NCBI GenBank assembly: GCA_964036275.1
Contig: OZ038440.1
Coordinates: 10,701,690-10,765,689, forward strand
Direction: 5' to 3'
Length of the DNA stretch: 64,000 nucleotides
Source of the DNA: Litoditis marina
Lineage: Eukaryota; Nematoda; Chromadorea; Rhabditida; Rhabditidae
A model generated the notes under the pieces. That model had not been told where the DNA came from. It ran no database searches and saw nothing but the letters and a program-made list of their open reading frames with translations. Both the position numbers and the translations under genes were made by a program. Below, piece by piece: positions 13,701 to 24,500 of this stretch. Every line of letters begins with the position of its first letter. Positions within the stretch are counted from its first letter, which is position 1.

Positions 13701-16700
13701 ACTCAGATATCTATTACCGTCTTTGACCTTTCTACCTTCTATGGTATTACTATCATTGAGGTTTAACTTCTTCCAGTTTCACTGCTCGTCCCTGGGAGAC
13801 GAGGAAAACCGAGAGTGTAGATGTTATGGATGCCACCGGATCCAATATTGTGCTCTCACACCGAACCGGCGAACTTCTGAGGGTTATACCCAAGATGAAC
13901 GACGTTAGTTATTCGTCGTAGTTCGTGAAACCCGTAATTGCTTCTCTCTTTCTTTTTTCTAACATTTGATGTTGTTTCATCAATTTATTTCAGAATATCA
14001 ACGAAGAATGGATCTCCGATCGTACTAGATTCGCGATCGATGGTCTGAAAACGCAACGTCTTCTCACTCCTATGATCAAGGCTCAAGATGGCATGCTCAA
14101 GTTGGTTTTATAAATAATTTTCTGAAAGTGAGTGTTTTGAAAGTTAGATTGTGCATGTAATTTGGTGTAGTTGGAAATTCCTATAATACAAGGGAAAGTT
14201 CTAGAATGCAGAGGTGTAGATTCAGAAAAGGTTGCAAGTATCATTTTGTTCAGACCGGCCACCTGGGAAGAGGCGTTGTTCACAGTCGCGCAGAAGCTAC
14301 GCGAGACTCCCGCCGAGCTCAAGGCAGCTGTAGTTGGAGGACTCACGGATGTTGGTGAGTGGCCCACTTTTATAGTTCTGGTCATTCCTACTGAGACTTG
14401 GCAACGTGCCAGTGAATTTTCCAGGCTATTTTTCACCACTTTGGAGTTTTTCAAATAACTGCAAATTTATTTTAGTTGTTGTGCAGTTACTTAAGAGCAC
14501 GTAGGTATAAAAAATCCTGAGAATATTTTATGTCTGCTCTGAGAAATAAAAAAAAATCTTGGCACAATGCCAATGAGTCTCAGTGGGAATGAAACGAACT
14601 ATAGCAGTTTTATCAAGAATGCATCAGAAAGTCGCAATATTGCGCTCGATTGATGTGCATAGTAACAAAAGAATGTTTCAACGTCTTTTGTTAGTTTTTC
14701 TTGTTTGTGTCAACTTTTGGACTCTTTTCCTTGTTCGTCGCACAGTTTAGAATCGCTATAATGTTGTGTATCAGTTTTGAAGCAGTTTGTGTACATCGTA
14801 TGGTACACATTTATACTTTCGTCTCTGAGACTGTTTGCTAAATGCATATGTATTTTGTTTCAGAAGCTATGCTGGCTCTGAAGGATCTCCTGAATCGTTT
14901 CAATAGTGAAAATCTCTGCACAGAAGCGGAATTCCCCCAGGGTAGCGGTGGCTCAGATATCAGGTTGGTAGTTGGTTTGAAATTGTTTGTTTGTTAGGTT
15001 TTAGTTTGAGTTTGTTTGTTAGGTTTTAGTCCGACTTGTATTATAGATTACACATCTCTACATTTCGATTGTTGTCGGATTGGATATGCTAATTTGATGA
15101 TTTTAAACTTAACATGTATTTCAGATCGAACTATGTGATGAATGATGGAATCGCTGCAGTGGAGGACTGTGACGCTCTCTTGCTCATCGGAACCAATCCT
15201 CGCTTCGAAGCTCCCGTTCTCAACGCGCGAATCAGAAAGACGTAGGTGGTAAACGAGGAGGGGTGGATGGTGTTTAACAAACTGAAGAGGTGAAAAGATG
15301 GTCACGAACGAGAATTGCACGGTTTATTATTTGAAACAGTAATTCGCTTGGAGGTCCTCCGTCCTAGTTGGATTGATGTCACTACCAATTTGACGAAACG
15401 TTTAGATTCACTGTCTTTATATTTCAAAGCAAGGAGCTATTTGACTCAACTTTAGACCTCGCACCATTTTCTGCCAGCACATGATGGTGATAATTACGGT
15501 ACCTAAACCTGACGTAACTATATTACTATATTTCATGGGTGAAGCGGGGGTAGGTTCCTCAAACTAGTAATGTATTTCAGCTATCTCTACTCGGACATTG
15601 AAATTGGTGTCATTGGAGGAAAGTCGGATTTGACGTATGATTACGAGCACCTAGGAGATAATGCTAAGGTCATCGAGGATCTCATCGCTGGAAAAGGCGA
15701 ATTCGCCAAGGTTTGTCAAGTTTTTTTCAGGTTCACAAACTGTAGATGTGGGATTATCTTTCAAAACGAATGTTTCAGTTATAGTAGAATACTTCAGAAG
15801 AGTTTTTTGCTCGTGAAAGTAAACAGGTTTTTTCACGATTCCCCTTATTTATGGCAGTATTATATTGTTCAGACAATTCAGATAGATTATTCTGTTTGAA
15901 TGAACTTGTTCCCAAGTTCTCAAGCGAAAGTTCTTTTGTTATTACAAGGTTAATCATTGATTTGTTACGCGTGAGAAATTGTAAAGTGGTGTATTATCCA
16001 TGATTAAGCGTCTGTCTTCTGCGAAGAAGCCCATGATCATTGTTGGATCGGACGTTTTGCAAGGAGAGAAAGGAGCTGCACTGTTGGCTAAAGTCCAAGA
16101 GCTGGTGAGTCTTTCGTTTGAATGTTTAGAATAACCACAATTGGGTTGTCCCTCACTTCTTCTCATAGAATAAATAGATCATGATTCAGTTTTGAAGATC
16201 GCGACTCTAATTTGACTGGATTCCGCGACAACTCGTCCCCGCGCGTCGCGTGTGCGACAACTCGTCCCCCATCATGCGACAACTCGTCCCCAATGTTTTA
16301 TCACAAAACAAGCTAAAAACGAAGTTTCAAAGTGAAATTACACTTTGTAAAGTTTCCTACTTCATATTGAATACAAATTGACTATAAATACATTCGAAAA
16401 ATTGAGTAAGGCGTCACTTATTTGAGAGAAAACGACAAGTTTATGAAAATTGTGATAATTGTAGCATAGTATGATTTATATTGGTTATTTTCAATTCTTT
16501 CTTATCTCCAAGGTTGCCTACAGCCTTTGGTATAAAATTTAATCCATTCACTATTTTAATTTGTAAGTTTCAAGCTAATTTGAGCATTTTTTGAGCTGTG
16601 GACGAGTTGTCGCATCTTCGGGGACGAGTTGTCGCACGCAACGCGGGGACGAGTTGTCCGTAAACGATTTGACTGTACGCGATCAATAATAAGGTTTCGT

Positions 16701-19700
16701 TGATTGTCGCATGACTTCACACTAAGCTCTTTTCGAGCCTATAAAATTCCGGATTTAGTTGAATGCACTTTTGAATAAATACGGTTATAGGCTGGAAAGA
16801 TCCGTGGAGCAGGAGCCGAAACGAAGGTCGTAAATGTACTGCACAAGTGGGCCGGACAAGTTGGAGCTCTCGATATCGGATACAATGTGGGTTTTCATTC
16901 ACGCACACTTTTCTTACATGGAATAGCTTAGTGTTATTGTCGAAAAGTTTTTTTTGCATCCGTCTGGGTATGGTTTTATTGTTCACTTATCTCATCGTGA
17001 TTCAGGCTGGTACATCTGCTCTGCGCAAGAAGCCGGTGAAATTCCTTTACATGTTGGGAGCAGATGAGGGCAAGGTATCCAGACAGAACCTGGACCCCCA
17101 TGCATTTGTCGTCTATCAAGGTATGTATGGTTACTGTAGTTTAGTCAACAATTTAGTTTTGTTTTGAGAATATTCTAATTAAGTTGATCAAGTGGAATGT
17201 TTTCCAGCTTCTGGTCGACAATTGAATTTTTCTTTATTATTTTTGCTAATTTAAAGTTGGAGGATTATGTGAACCAATCCCGACGTAATGGTCCTTTAAA
17301 CTGCAATACATTTTTCGAATGCGAATCGTTGGGATTGGTCCACATAATCGTCCATCTTCAAGTTGATAAAATAGAATGTTCACCCAGTGTCGTTAGGTGC
17401 TTTTGAATTAGAATAAGTCGTTTATTGTAGGACATCACGGAGACGCTGGTGCCGAAATGGCCGACGTTGTTCTGCCCGGAGCCGCCTACACGGAGAAGGA
17501 GGGAACATATGTGAACACGGAGGGAAGGGCGCAGAGGTAGGCACGCAATATGATTAATTGCTAGCTGTCTCCTCCCCCCCCCCTCTCTTTTCTGTGTAAC
17601 AATGAAGTTCACAGTTAATTTGGAGAGTACCAAGTTCTGTTTCTGTTGGGAGAGTTTCGAGAGTGGCAAGTTTTATCTAGTTTTGTTTTCTGAAGCGAAC
17701 AACTGTCACCAGGAACAGTTGCTGATGGGCAAAATGTACTGGTGTGAATTTGTTTTTGTTGCTCTGGGAAGCTACGAGAATAAGTAAGAGTAATCATCAT
17801 GGTCAGAACCATGGTGATTTGATTGATTTATAGTTTTGACATGTACAATTTTGGGCATTTCATTTATTGCTATGTACCATTTCAGAACTCTGCCCGCCGT
17901 CTCGCCTCCCGGAGACGCTCGTGTTGATTGGCAAATCATCCGAGCTCTCTCAGAAGTAGCAGGAAAGACACTGCCATACGACGATATCAAACAAATCAGA
18001 CACCGAATGACTGAGGTTACCCATTTTGCCTCTCTGACTCTTACATGGATTAGCTAAAACAGAATATGGATTGTCGTTAATACTGTATGGTTTGGATTAA
18101 ATTGCATTCCACGTTCAAATGTAGCAAAATCGATGTGTGAACTACTTAATCACAATATATAAATGTCATCAGAAATCTAGGATTGTAGGCAGAGTATAAG
18201 TTGCTCTGTTTAGGTCGCTCCTCATTTGGTTCGATTTGGTGACGTCGAAGAACCAGGATTCATGAAACAGGCCAGCCAACTCGCGGAGGTACTTCAGTTA
18301 CTTAAGTATTTGTTTTGTCACACTAGTTTTCGAGTATTTATATGTATTGTTGTCACACTATCTTTCCAATTTTGTTACACTTTTTGACCTGCTCGTTTTA
18401 GACCGGATCAGTCGACATGAGTGTTGTTCCCGCTCAAAATGAGTTGGCAGATTTCTATATCACCAACGTTGTGGCCCGCCATTCTTCATCTATGGCACAA
18501 GCAAGGAAAGCAGCGTTGAATGCAAAGGTTCGTTTTTAGTTACCGAGTTACCGATCTCAATTGTCACATGTTACTGTATAGCTTGTTGCCAGCAATTGGA
18601 GTAACATGGCTCCGTTTCAACTAATAATCACAAGGGTGGGGGGGGGGGGCGATAGTTGAAGATTACCAGGCATGTTACTTTAACCCCCCAATTTACGTTA
18701 GTGGGGGGTGATTGTACAATGCCGACATTTAACTTTAGCCCCTCTCCCTACCATTCATTTACCATTTACCCCCCACCATTTTCTGTTGAAACCAGTGCGG
18801 GTGGGGGCCAAACTATCACGGGGGTGCGATTGGAGTGGGTGACGATTGAGCTCAAAAAAATTAAGCCTGTACTTAGAAAGCAACAGTTTAAGCTGGCGTC
18901 AATTAGGCATAGCCAATCAAGCCAGCACATCATCAAGCGGGGACTATTAAGCATGAACAGTTTAAGCATGAACTTTTTAAGCGTGAAGTTTTCAAGCATA
19001 TACGTTTTAGGTAATAAATTTTCAAGCATGACATTTTTAAGCGCGAACTTGTTAAGCATATACTTTTTATACATTATACTGCATATACTTTTTATACTTT
19101 TTGAGCACCTACCATTGAACGAGTACTCCACGTGTTTATTGTGTGGTTTTATGTTCGTGAGTTTTTATTACCATTTGGACTTTTTGCAACTAAAACTTTT
19201 TGCAATGAGGGTCGATGTCTGAGTGTTGTATTAAAGTCTCAGTTTCAGACTTGTGGTTGACCCTTTCCGTAGGTTCGTTCTTCCGAGATTTTCCAATTTC
19301 GAAAACTTTAGAGCCCCACCTAAAGTGCTTGAATAGTTCCTAAGTCATATGACCCTGTTCTCATACAGCAAACGGAGTGCAATTGAGAATGTAGTCTATG
19401 AATGAAGCTGTTCAGAGTGTTAAGCTGTGTTTAGAAGTTTGGATAGTTGAAGATAGTGGAAACAGATATGTTGCCATCAAAAACATACCACACAACCAAC
19501 ACGTGAAGTACTAGTTTAATGGTAGATGCTCAAAAAGTTCATGTATGAAAAGTATATGCTCAAAAAGTTCACGCTTAAAAAGTTCATGCTTAAATAGTTC
19601 ATGCTTAAACTGGTTATGCTTAAAATGGTCATGCTAAATAGTCCATGCTTAAAATGGTCATGCTTAATAGTCCATGCCTAATAATGTGCAAGCTTAATAG

Positions 19701-19935
19701 TCCATGCTTAAACTGTTCATGCTTAATAGTCCCCGTTTGATGATGTGCTGGCTTAAAATGGCGCTTTGCGAGTACAGGCTTAATTTTCTCCAGCTTAATC
19801 GTCACCCACTCGCGATTGTACGGTGGGGAGCGAAAGTAAAATTTTCCCCATTAATTTTTCAGTCTCACTTGTAAACAAATTCTATTTCAGGAAGATCCGT
19901 ACACGGAACCAGCTCAGATCCATTCGCACGCCTAA
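10745..19935 (+). CDS. NDUFS1: NADH-ubiquinone oxidoreductase 75 kDa subunit, mitochondrial (complex I)
   Basis: Twenty-one exons give 727 residues, the human length: 10745-10891, 11205-11312, 11661-11798, 12493-12575, 12800-12890, 13121-13171, 13398-13492, 13777-13903, 13994-14100, 14254-14354, 14864-14963, 15125-15241, 15581-15710, 16009-16104, 16791-16886, 17006-17120, 17431-17536, 17886-18015, 18214-18288, 18402-18527, 19891-19935. A basic Ala/Ser-rich presequence comes first. The [2Fe-2S] ligands C62, C73, C76 and C90 are present, as are the His-Cys cluster (H122, C126, C129, C135 in [15 protein letters not shown]) and the N4 cysteines in TRCIQCTRC and DICPVGAL. The molybdopterin-oxidoreductase-like fold follows. 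The protein passes electrons along the matrix arm of complex I. Exons 4 and 14 use acceptors ending TTAAAG and TTAAG instead of TTTCAG; alignment to the family and phase support them. The gene is intact despite five repeat insertions in introns 3, 10, 14, 16 and 20. Confidence 0.97.
11931..12340. mobile_element. Foldback (MITE-like) element in NDUFS1 intron 3
   Basis: About 410 bp read as a near-perfect palindrome centred at about 12132 (GGCGGCACCGCC). The left arm has GGGGCCTCTTAA, CTCGTGTCGCGA, GCTGATTTTGTATGA and CTACTTTTCACAAG. The right arm has their reverse complements in mirrored order, ending GACCCCTGCCGGT. It contains no coding sequence. The intronic position leaves the splice sites intact. 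It is probably a non-autonomous DNA transposon derivative; no target-site duplication was resolved. Confidence 0.8.
14370..14604. mobile_element. MITE with CTATAGTTC...CATTCCTACTGAGAC terminal repeats, NDUFS1 intron 10
   Basis: The left end TATAGTTCTGGTCATTCC, continuing TACTGAGAC and TTGGCA, is mirrored at the right end by TGCCAA, GAGTCTCAGTGGGAATG and GAACTATAG. It spans about 235 bp with an AT-rich, non-coding interior. A second member with the same termini lies at 23097-23333 in the PAN-domain gene. Confidence 0.75.
16219..16666. mobile_element. MITE with 9-bp target-site duplication, NDUFS1 intron 14
   Basis: The element is 448 bp and is flanked on both sides by ATTTGACTG (16210-16218 and 16667-16675). 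The ends share CGACAACTCGTCCCCGCG and its near reverse complement, with GCGACAACTCGTCCCC repeated subterminally (three copies on the left, three inverted on the right). The interior is AT-rich and non-coding. A 9-bp duplication is typical of Mutator-like transposons, so a MULE-derived MITE is the likeliest class. Confidence 0.82.
17250..17366. mobile_element. Small MITE, NDUFS1 intron 16
   Basis: GGATTATGTGAACCAATCCC near the left end is inverted as GGGATTGGTCCACATAATCG near the right end, with AAGTTG/CAACTT-type outer ends, about 115 bp in total. A related half-copy (GAGATTATGTGGACCAATCC) lies at 26291-26360 in the PAN-domain gene. Confidence 0.65.
18640..19830. mobile_element. Long foldback element with subterminal repeats, NDUFS1 intron 20
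   Basis: The outer part has GGGGGTG tracts and GATTGTAC. The left arm carries GAGTGGGTGACGATT, AATTAAGCCTGTACT and a run of about 15-bp units of the form TTAAGCATGAACT (about 18940-19060). The right arm (about 19520-19825) carries the same landmarks inverted and in reverse order, with more copies of the unit. The middle (about 19140-19510) is unrelated single-copy-looking sequence. No transposase is visible, so it is probably a foldback or MITE-like element. It makes this the longest NDUFS1 intron. Confidence 0.78.
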
Positions 19936-19940
19936 ATAAA
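19935..19940 (+). terminator. AATAAA polyadenylation signal of NDUFS1
   Basis: AATAAA begins on the last base of the NDUFS1 stop codon (GCC TAA ATAAA). The 3' UTR would therefore be extremely short if this signal is used. Confidence 0.6.
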
Positions 19941-21581
19941 GTGGAGTAGATTATACATGTTTTAACGTCGTATAATGTACTTGTTTCATTTATTGTCACT
20001 ATGCATCTGGTTCTAGAATGTTTCTTTCATTGTTTTGATATAGATGTAGATTTATAGAGTGTAAGTATAAAGCGTTGTAAAATACTAGCAGTGGTAATGA
20101 AACTAAAAATTATTTGTTCCCAAAGTGCGATTTCCCCCTTCATAAGGGAAGGTCAATTACATCATCCAAGGTTGCCTCGTTCTGAGATGAGTGCTGAACC
20201 CGAGTGATTTTTGAGGTGTCACTAAACATGATTTTGAGATATTCAGACGATATAGGTTATTTTTTCCATTAGTAGACTAAGAACTTAATTCATATGGGAT
20301 AAACAGTTGAAATTCTCAAGCAAGTAGAATTTTTATGGAAAGCGGAACAATATGGCGATTATCTTGATAAGTTAGCTGGTATTCACGAGTCTTTCAAAAA
20401 ACTATTAGCTAAATTTTCCTATTGGTCAGTTTTGTAGAGAAGTCTGTAAATCAGTTGTAGAAGCGCGCAATACTGATAGATACCTAAAATGAAATATGCG
20501 TGATTCGACGAGGAAATGAAAAGTAATTGGACGCTCTCGAAGGACTTTAAGTGCAACATTGAGGAGTCTAGTTTCTTCTGCCTCACAACCCGAGGGCAGA
20601 CGTTTTTTTGGCTAATTCATCCCTTTTTTGCTCGTGGGTTGTGAAAAAGATGATGAATAAGCAGTTTGTGAGACGAGCCGCGACCTTCGCTGAAGAGAAC
20701 TTGATGCAGGTCTGTGTTTGTTGGTATTCAATAGATCCGGTATTGACAATAATAGTGGGGGAGGGGGGAACCAAGAGCCTTACCCGTCTCCCCCTTAAAA
20801 CACCAGCCGAGACTGTTTAGTGCCAGCTCCAACTATTTAGACCCACGCAAAACAGTTCATCAATAACATCATCGGGCTGTCCGACTGATTGTCGAGTTCA
20901 TAACCAGAATTTCCGTTGTATTTCTATCATAGCTATTCAGATTCAAGCGAGCATTCACAGTATAATACTCTCAGACATATTAATCTCATAGAACCGTTGG
21001 AAGAGATTTAACTTTCATCTTCTTTATCACCGCTTCGTGTTTGTTGTCCAATAATGACACTTTGTAGTTTGTAGTTTATAAATATGTCTAATAGTTGAAC
21101 TACTTAGTGCCAATCGGACAACTTTTCAGTTCATACTGTCAAAGTAGTATTGGGTAGAGAACGCACTTTTGCAACTTTTGTATTCTTTGCATGTCTTCAG
21201 CTCAATTTGATAGCTGATACTTATTGTACCTTTTATTTTCTAGTAATCTCAACTTTGAGGTATCTAAGAACAGCAGATAGTAATCGGGAAAGCCGAGAAG
21301 TAAGCATTTGTAGGCAGTTTTCACAACACCAAAGTTTGTAAGATTATACTGGTATCATCATATCGTAGCACACTGGTAGACAACAAGTTGACTTGACCGG
21401 CGCTTTATAAGACTCATAAGAGGTTTCAAATTCAAGTCTGACAGAGTGTAGGCTTGGGATTCTCGGGTGCATGCAAGCTATTGAAAATGGTTACTGATTT
21501 TTTTTCAACAAAATACGATTTTGACTTCAGTTCAATCATTAGATTCAGAAGTTTCCGTGAAACAATTATCACGTTTAAGGA
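19941..21581. other. Intergenic region with one isolated exon-like stretch
   Basis: No complete gene is visible. On the plus strand at about 20641-20713 a frame reads MMNKQFVRRAATFAEENLMQ and ends at a plausible CAG/GTCTGT donor. It weakly resembles the N-terminal helix of endophilin-B BAR proteins, but no continuing exon was found before the next gene. The remainder shows nothing else that I can support. Confidence 0.4.
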
Positions 21582-24500
21582 ATGTGGTTTATCCTGTTGC
21601 TTCTGCCCTGTTCTCTAGCGCTGTCGGATTGCTTCGAAGCTTTTCCCAATAAAACTCTAATTGGAAGTGCCATTATTCTGAAGAACGATGTATCGCTGAA
21701 ACAGTGTCAGAACGCGTGTTTGGAAATGGACGCGCAGCGTTGCCGGTTGGTTTCCAGATTAGGAAGGCAAAATGGCTATACTCCATTTCATCAATATGGT
21801 TGTTCTTGTAGAGAAATTGCTTCCGGGTTTCCGCATCTTCTTCCGAGTTGTATGAAAGTTGAAAAGGTTGATATTGTGTACAACATGACAAAAATTTACC
21901 AAAAACTTCAGCTTCACACCTTTTTCGTAATGTCTAAGACAAGACATGGAGTGTGTGTCAAGTTGTGAAAGTGTCAAGTTTGAACCTAATTATACTTTCA
22001 ATCAATGAATCATTACAAAAAGCGTGTAGTTCAGAGTTGTTTCAAGTGGAAAGTTTGCATTGTTTCGTAAGAAGTTGAAACTTTCAACAACGAGACCGAA
22101 TTTCAGTTCTTTGACCTACACGGAGCAGTTCGGTCGTTGCGAGTTGAACAGCGAGGACAAGGATGAGCATCGAGAGGGCTTCTTCCCCTCCCGCGGCAGA
22201 GGGGACTACTATCATAGAACATGTTATGGTATTGTAATTTTAGTTTACAACTGAAATTTAGAGAGTAAATGAAAGAGATGAATGCCAAAATAAACTCATA
22301 AGCCAGCCATATGGTTTCGCGTCATGTAGACATCTATACTCAGAAAATAATGCGAATCTCCCACATTTCGTTCCTTGTTGTGAATTAGAAAATGCTCGCT
22401 TGAACAGCTTATACTTCCATAATGACAGCGGAGTTAACTTCGGAAATGTGAGAACTATACTTACCCACCTTTCCTTTCATTCCGTACATTTTCTGCACGG
22501 TGACAGATCTTGAAATATTCCAGATAAGCCAAGTGTGGCTGTATTGCGAGACGCTTCCCTGTTCGAAGACAATTGTTATGAAGTTACAAAGGGAAAGGTA
22601 AGCACTCTACACATTACCTCAATACGGATTACGGAAGATTGGAAATTTGTACAATCCCTACCACAGGTTATAGATCCACGTGTATTGCAGCAGCTGGTCA
22701 ACAATTCTTTAAGATGTGTTCTGTCAATTGATAAGTGCACGAGTAGTGATTAGAGATGTAGAAAGCTAGATCGATGAGAAATGGAATTAAAAACTTCCAG
22801 ATGGCAGTTGTTTTGTTTTCTGTTTACAATTTTCAACATAAAGTAAGGAAGTAAATAAGTTCATGACAAAGAAAAGGGCTTCGTCACTCTTTGTCTCAAT
22901 CATTGACTTTTTTAGGTATTGATCGGAATCGTAGATCAACTGATCCAAGACATGGAATCTCTCAAGGACTGCCAAAAGGCTTGTCAGGGCAGTCAGGCCA
23001 GAAACGACATTGTGTGCAAAAGTGCGGCCTACTACCCAAAAGAGAAGGTAAGGCCGTTCACTCCCGCAAAAAAATGTGTTGAATAGTTTGCACTGATATA
23101 GTCTTTTCCATTCCTACTGAGACTCTTACAGTAGGCTTTCGAAAGTTTGGAGCCGTTTTTCTCACTTACTTTTGATCGAAGAAGTTGAGGATTTTCGTAC
23201 CTTATTCTCCTGCTCAGGTAGAGTAAATATACGAGAGCGTTTTCCATGAACTACATTTTCAGCTTCACAACAGCCTTCGGAAAGTTTGTAAGGTTACTGT
23301 AGGAGTCTCAGTAGGAATGGTGTGAACTATAGTCCGTATTTCATAAGCTCAAATAGCCATAATAAGCTAGTTTAGCGAAATATCAAAAACCAAATTCAAA
23401 GCAAACAACTTACCCGGCTATTTGAATTTCCAAAATACGGCCCAAGATGTGGAAGTTCGGTAAAAATGGCAAACAAGCAGATAAAATGTATGTTTTCCAG
23501 GAATGTATCATCGCGTCGCAGTCTCGTCACGATATTCCCGACCTCTACATAGACGATGAAAACGCGGTTTACATTGAAAATGTCTGTCTGGCGAAGCAAG
23601 ACAAAGAGAATGAGGTCAAAAAGGTGGAGGTAAGTAAATGGCGTGAAGTTCTGAACTTTGACTTATCTTTTGTGTTTACGCGTTTTTAATACATTCTCAC
23701 CAGCTTCTTTGATGGCGTTGTCGTGAGAATGCATACATTATTCTCGTTTGTAGACAATTGGTTATTATTGGCTCTAGGGAATGTGTTTGTAGCTGGATGC
23801 CGGCTCGTACTTGTAGTGATTTTGAATGTCTGATGTGCGCGTATATCGGACCACAGCTGTAGAATTAGGACCAAACTATATCCCAAATCAATTGATCTGA
23901 AAAGGTTACACTCAAAATCTTACAAACTGTTTCTCAGCCGAACTCATCGAAAGACGGCGAGGAAGAAGCTGAATCTACAGAAGGAACTACTCAGGTATAG
24001 TATCCGCTCTGAAAACACTACTGTATACCTAAAAACAATATCGGGTTTTCAATGTGAAAGTAGTGTATTTTTGAGTGTGTTTCATGTAGAAGGCGAATTT
24101 CTGCTCTAAAAGCAAATTAGTATATATTATCAATAATGTAGTAGAAATAGGTATTTCGACTAGGGTGGTGATCTTGTTCAGGGTTTGGAAGAAATGGGGA
24201 GAATATCGACCACTCTTGAAAGTATTCTGACCACACCGAAGTCATCTAGACAGTCAGCAGAAGTGGACACGGTAAGAACATTATGAAAACAAAGTTATAA
24301 TATTTTTTTACGGACGGCGAAAATCCCACAATATAAAACTACTTTACGTTTCTCTTTCTTTTGGTTGACCAGATGTCGAACGTTGTCGAACGCGGATAGT
24401 TTTCCGAAGCAGCATTGGAAATTTGATGTTGGATAATAACCAGATAATTGTAAAGCTGAACTATGTACAGGAGGTTTATACAGGAGGTGAACCTCGAACA

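Noticed and set aside
18656..19222. 188-codon open frame with repeated LSMN/FLSV motifs
   Set aside because: It is the translation of the short tandem units in the foldback arm of NDUFS1 intron 20.
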